Source: CAYUHJ01 sp964444365 | GTDB taxonomy: Bacteria; Planctomycetota; Planctomycetia; Gemmatales; Gemmataceae | DNA: 8,609 bases | Direction: 5' to 3' | NCBI GenBank assembly: GCA_964444365.1 | Contig: CAYUHJ010000251.1 | Coordinates: forward strand, 1-8,609 | In this document: piece by piece, positions 7,506 through 8,609 of the stretch | Layout: each line of letters opens with the position of its first letter | How positions within the stretch are numbered: position 1 is the stretch's first letter | The notes under the pieces: model-generated | What the model was told of the DNA's origin: nothing | The model's input: the letters and a program-made list of their open reading frames with translations, nothing else | The model's database searches: none | Program-made: the position numbers and the translations under genes

Positions 7506-7570
7506 GCGAGCCGCCCACGCGAGTGGGCGGGTTTTGCGACTCCACCCGCGGACTGGCGTCCGCGGCTCGC
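7506..7570. repeat. 65-base nested inverted repeat able to form a three-way junction
   Basis: In the actA-actB gap. The outer arms GCGAGCCGC (7506-7514) and GCGGCTCGC (7562-7570) are perfect 9-base inverted repeats. Nested inside are two perfect 8-bp hairpins with 4-base loops: 7511-7518 with 7523-7530 (loop GCGA), and 7546-7553 with 7558-7565 (loop TGGC). If the outer stem is limited to 7506-7510 / 7566-7570, both hairpins stack directly on it with no unpaired bases at the junction except the 15-base linker between them. A competing 6-bp pairing (7527-7532 with 7544-7549) would open one side of each hairpin. The element fills most of the gap and stops about 26 bases before the actB ATG. It resembles REP/MITE-type dispersed palindromic elements, but its copy number cannot be seen here. 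A post-transcriptional role between actA and actB is also possible. Confidence 0.75.
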
Positions 7571-7586
7571 AGTCGCAGACGGGCAA

Positions 7587-8279
7587 CTACCGGTGGCACA
7601 TCGAACAGTTCGTCAGCACGTCCGGCTCGCGGACCTGGTACTCGGCCTTCTTCTGCTTCCCGATTTCGAGCTGGGTGAACGGCCGGCCGGTGTCCGGGTT
7701 GACGCCGAGGTCCGCCGGCTTCCACCCGAGGTTGTACACTTCTTCCCGCGGCCGCAGGTGGTTTTCCGGCTTCCGGTGGCAGTCCAGGCACCACTCCATC
7801 AGCAGCGTCTTCGTCTGGAAGACGAGGTTCATGTCGTCGATCCGGCCGTGACACGAGTAGCAGCCGACGCCCTTGGCCACGTGGATCGAGTGGTTGAAGT
7901 ACGTGTAGTGCGGCACGTTGTGGACCTTGGTCCACGCGATCGGGACGCCCTTGGCGTACCCCTGGCGGACCGGCTCCAGCAGGTCCGCCCCGGTCCACAT
8001 CTGCTGGTGGCAGTTCATGCACGTCTTGGTCGGCGGCAGGCCGGCCTGGGCCGACTTCTCCACCGCCGTGTGGCAGTACCGGCAGTCGATGCCGAGCTGC
8101 GCCACGTGGTGCTTGTGGCTGAACGGGACCGGCTGCTCGACGACTTCCCGCGTGCCGGTCGTGTAGTCGGACCGGAAGAACGCGGCCAGGGCCACGCCCC
8201 CCGTCGCGCCGACGAGCGGCAGCCCGAGCAGGAGCAGGCGGGCGAACACGTTCAAACTCTTCGGGAACACCTGGGCCAT
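7587..8279 (-). CDS. actA: ACIII subunit ActA, membrane-anchored pentaheme cytochrome c
   Basis: A 230-residue protein that carries electrons in the periplasm from the ActB iron-sulfur chain towards soluble cytochrome c or a terminal oxidase. It has five CxxCH heme c sites: residues 66-70 (CRYCH), 87-91 (CMNCH), 140-144 (CYSCH), 164-168 (CLDCH) and 225-229 (CSMCH, one residue before the end). Five hemes is the number known for ActA. Extra histidines such as the SHKHH run at 54-58 and the HSIH run at 130-133 are candidate distal ligands. Residues about 11-35 form one hydrophobic segment without a clear cleavage site, so it is probably an uncleaved membrane anchor, as in characterised ACIII. 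The ATG at 8279 is set by a strong ribosome binding site. It is first of the six act genes and separated from actB by 107 bases. The family resembles cytochrome c3 / class III cytochromes, so the ActA call rests on heme count plus context. Confidence 0.93.
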   Translation of the reverse strand: MAQVFPKSLNVFARLLLLGLPLVGATGGVALAAFFRSDYTTGTREVVEQPVPFSHKHHVAQLGIDCRYCHTAVEKSAQAGLPPTKTCMNCHQQMWTGADLLEPVRQGYAKGVPIAWTKVHNVPHYTYFNHSIHVAKGVGCYSCHGRIDDMNLVFQTKTLLMEWCLDCHRKPENHLRPREEVYNLGWKPADLGVNPDTGRPFTQLEIGKQKKAEYQVREPDVLTNCSMCHR

Positions 8280-8288
8280 CGCCGTCAG

Positions 8289-8296
8289 CCTCCTCT
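8289..8296 (-). promoter_or_regulatory. Ribosome binding site of actA
   Basis: On the minus strand this reads AGAGGAGG, a near-perfect Shine-Dalgarno sequence 9 bases before the ATG at 8277-8279. It decides the actA start. The in-frame ATG at 8316-8318 lies upstream of this site and would add 13 charged, non-hydrophobic residues ahead of the membrane anchor. Confidence 0.75.
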
Positions 8297-8320
8297 GGTC
8301 GCACTCGTCGCGCCGCACGC

Positions 8321-8343
8321 CCCGCCCGTGGGGAGGGGGCGGG
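8321..8343 (-). terminator. GC-rich inverted repeat directly after the upstream gene (weak terminator or mRNA hairpin)
   Basis: A perfect 7-bp repeat, CCCGCCC (8321-8327) and GGGCGGG (8337-8343), encloses a 9-base loop. It begins at the base right after the upstream gene's TGA on the minus strand. No T-tract follows on the minus strand, so it is not a classical intrinsic terminator. It could trim or partly attenuate transcription between the small membrane protein and actA, or it could be chance in very GC-rich DNA. Confidence 0.35.
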
Positions 8344-8609
8344 TCACGGGAACGAAGTCGGGACGATGCCCTCGAACGCGAACTGCATGAACCGGTACGC
8401 CCCGATGGCCATCGTGATGGCGGTCGCGCTGAAGAACACGCCGAGCGCCCCGAGGTTCTCGCCGTCCTTGCCGGCCCGGATGCCCATCGCCAGCGTGACG
8501 AGGCCGAGGACCAGCCCGACCGAGGCGACCATCAGCCCGAACGGGTACCACCAGAACGTGATCGTGCCCCAGAACCCCAGGCAGAACGACGCCGTCGCCA
8601 GCCCGCGGC
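8344..8609 (-). CDS. Small multi-helix membrane protein, C-terminal part (gene runs off the window)
   Basis: The frame is open from the window edge (first full codon ends at 8607) to a TGA at 8344-8346, giving at least 87 residues. An internal ATG at 8532 would leave only 62 residues. The codons above it are also open and encode another hydrophobic stretch, so the true start probably lies outside the window. The visible part has about three membrane segments: roughly residues 3-20 (with the aromatic run FWGTITFWWYPFG), 22-42, and 53-71 of the fragment. A short charged loop, RAGKDGEN, lies between the last two. There are no heme motifs, clustered cysteines or other catalytic signatures. I do not recognise the family. 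It lies on the same strand 64 bases upstream of actA, so it could be co-transcribed with the ACIII genes, but a GC-rich hairpin lies in the gap. The reading frame is well supported; the function is unknown. Confidence 0.7.
   Translation of the reverse strand, partial: RGLATASFCLGFWGTITFWWYPFGLMVASVGLVLGLVTLAMGIRAGKDGENLGALGVFFSATAITMAIGAYRFMQFAFEGIVPTSFP

Noticed and set aside
7511..7535. Intrinsic terminator on the plus strand (8-bp hairpin followed by GTTTT)
   Set aside because: No plus-strand gene is supported that could be transcribed into it. The hairpin is better explained as one half of the nested palindromic element.
4108..7851. Very long open frame (1247 codons) on the plus strand opposite actB and actA
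   Set aside because: It is antisense to two well-supported genes. Its translation is Arg/Val/Asp/His-rich with no domains, a typical GC-rich shadow of codon bias on the other strand.
7495..8551. Two minus-strand open frames (7495-8304 and 8285-8551) overlapping actA and its upstream region
   Set aside because: Both are frame shadows of the pentaheme cytochrome and the small membrane protein. Their translations are Arg/Pro/Gly-rich without motifs.
1..8609. CRISPR array, tRNA, rRNA, insertion sequence or phage genes
   Set aside because: No spaced direct repeats, cloverleaf sequence, transposase or phage-like protein was seen. Nearly all bases are accounted for by the act genes.

Overview
This 8.6 kb window is GC-rich and almost wholly coding on the minus strand. 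It holds a complete six-gene cluster for alternative complex III (ACIII), the cytochrome bc1-independent quinol:cytochrome c / oxidase oxidoreductase. In transcription order (right to left) the genes are actA (pentaheme cytochrome c), actB (large iron-sulfur / molybdopterin-fold protein), actC (NrfD-type quinol-site membrane protein), actD (DUF3341 membrane protein), actE (monoheme cytochrome c lipoprotein) and actF (second NrfD-type membrane protein). The gene order, the extended Tat leader on ActB and the codon use fit a Planctomycetota genome, most likely of the Gemmata group. That taxonomic call is an inference from style, since no marker gene is present.

Layout: positions 8344-8609 hold the 3' part of a small multi-helix membrane protein that runs off the window edge. 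A 64-base gap with a GC-rich inverted repeat separates it from actA (7587-8279). A 107-base gap follows, and it contains a striking 65-base nested inverted repeat (7506-7570). Then come actB (4147-7479), actC (2712-4142, 4 bases after actB), actD (2155-2715), actE (1334-2158) and actF (42-1337). The last three junctions are all 4-base stop/start overlaps (GTGA, ATGA, GTGA), which implies translational coupling. A perfect 11-bp hairpin (8-32) follows actF and is the likely end of the transcript.

Working together: ActC (possibly with ActF) binds and oxidises menaquinol in the membrane. Electrons pass up the four Fe-S clusters of ActB to the hemes of ActA and ActE, and on to a soluble cytochrome c or an associated terminal oxidase. 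ActD and the lipid or helix anchors of ActA, ActB and ActE hold the periplasmic arm on the membrane.

I found no wholly unknown multi-gene system. The features most worth a second look are the 65-base three-way-junction element between actA and actB, the unrecognised small membrane protein upstream, and lineage details of ActB (a Thr replacing one cluster cysteine, and a histidine-rich linker).
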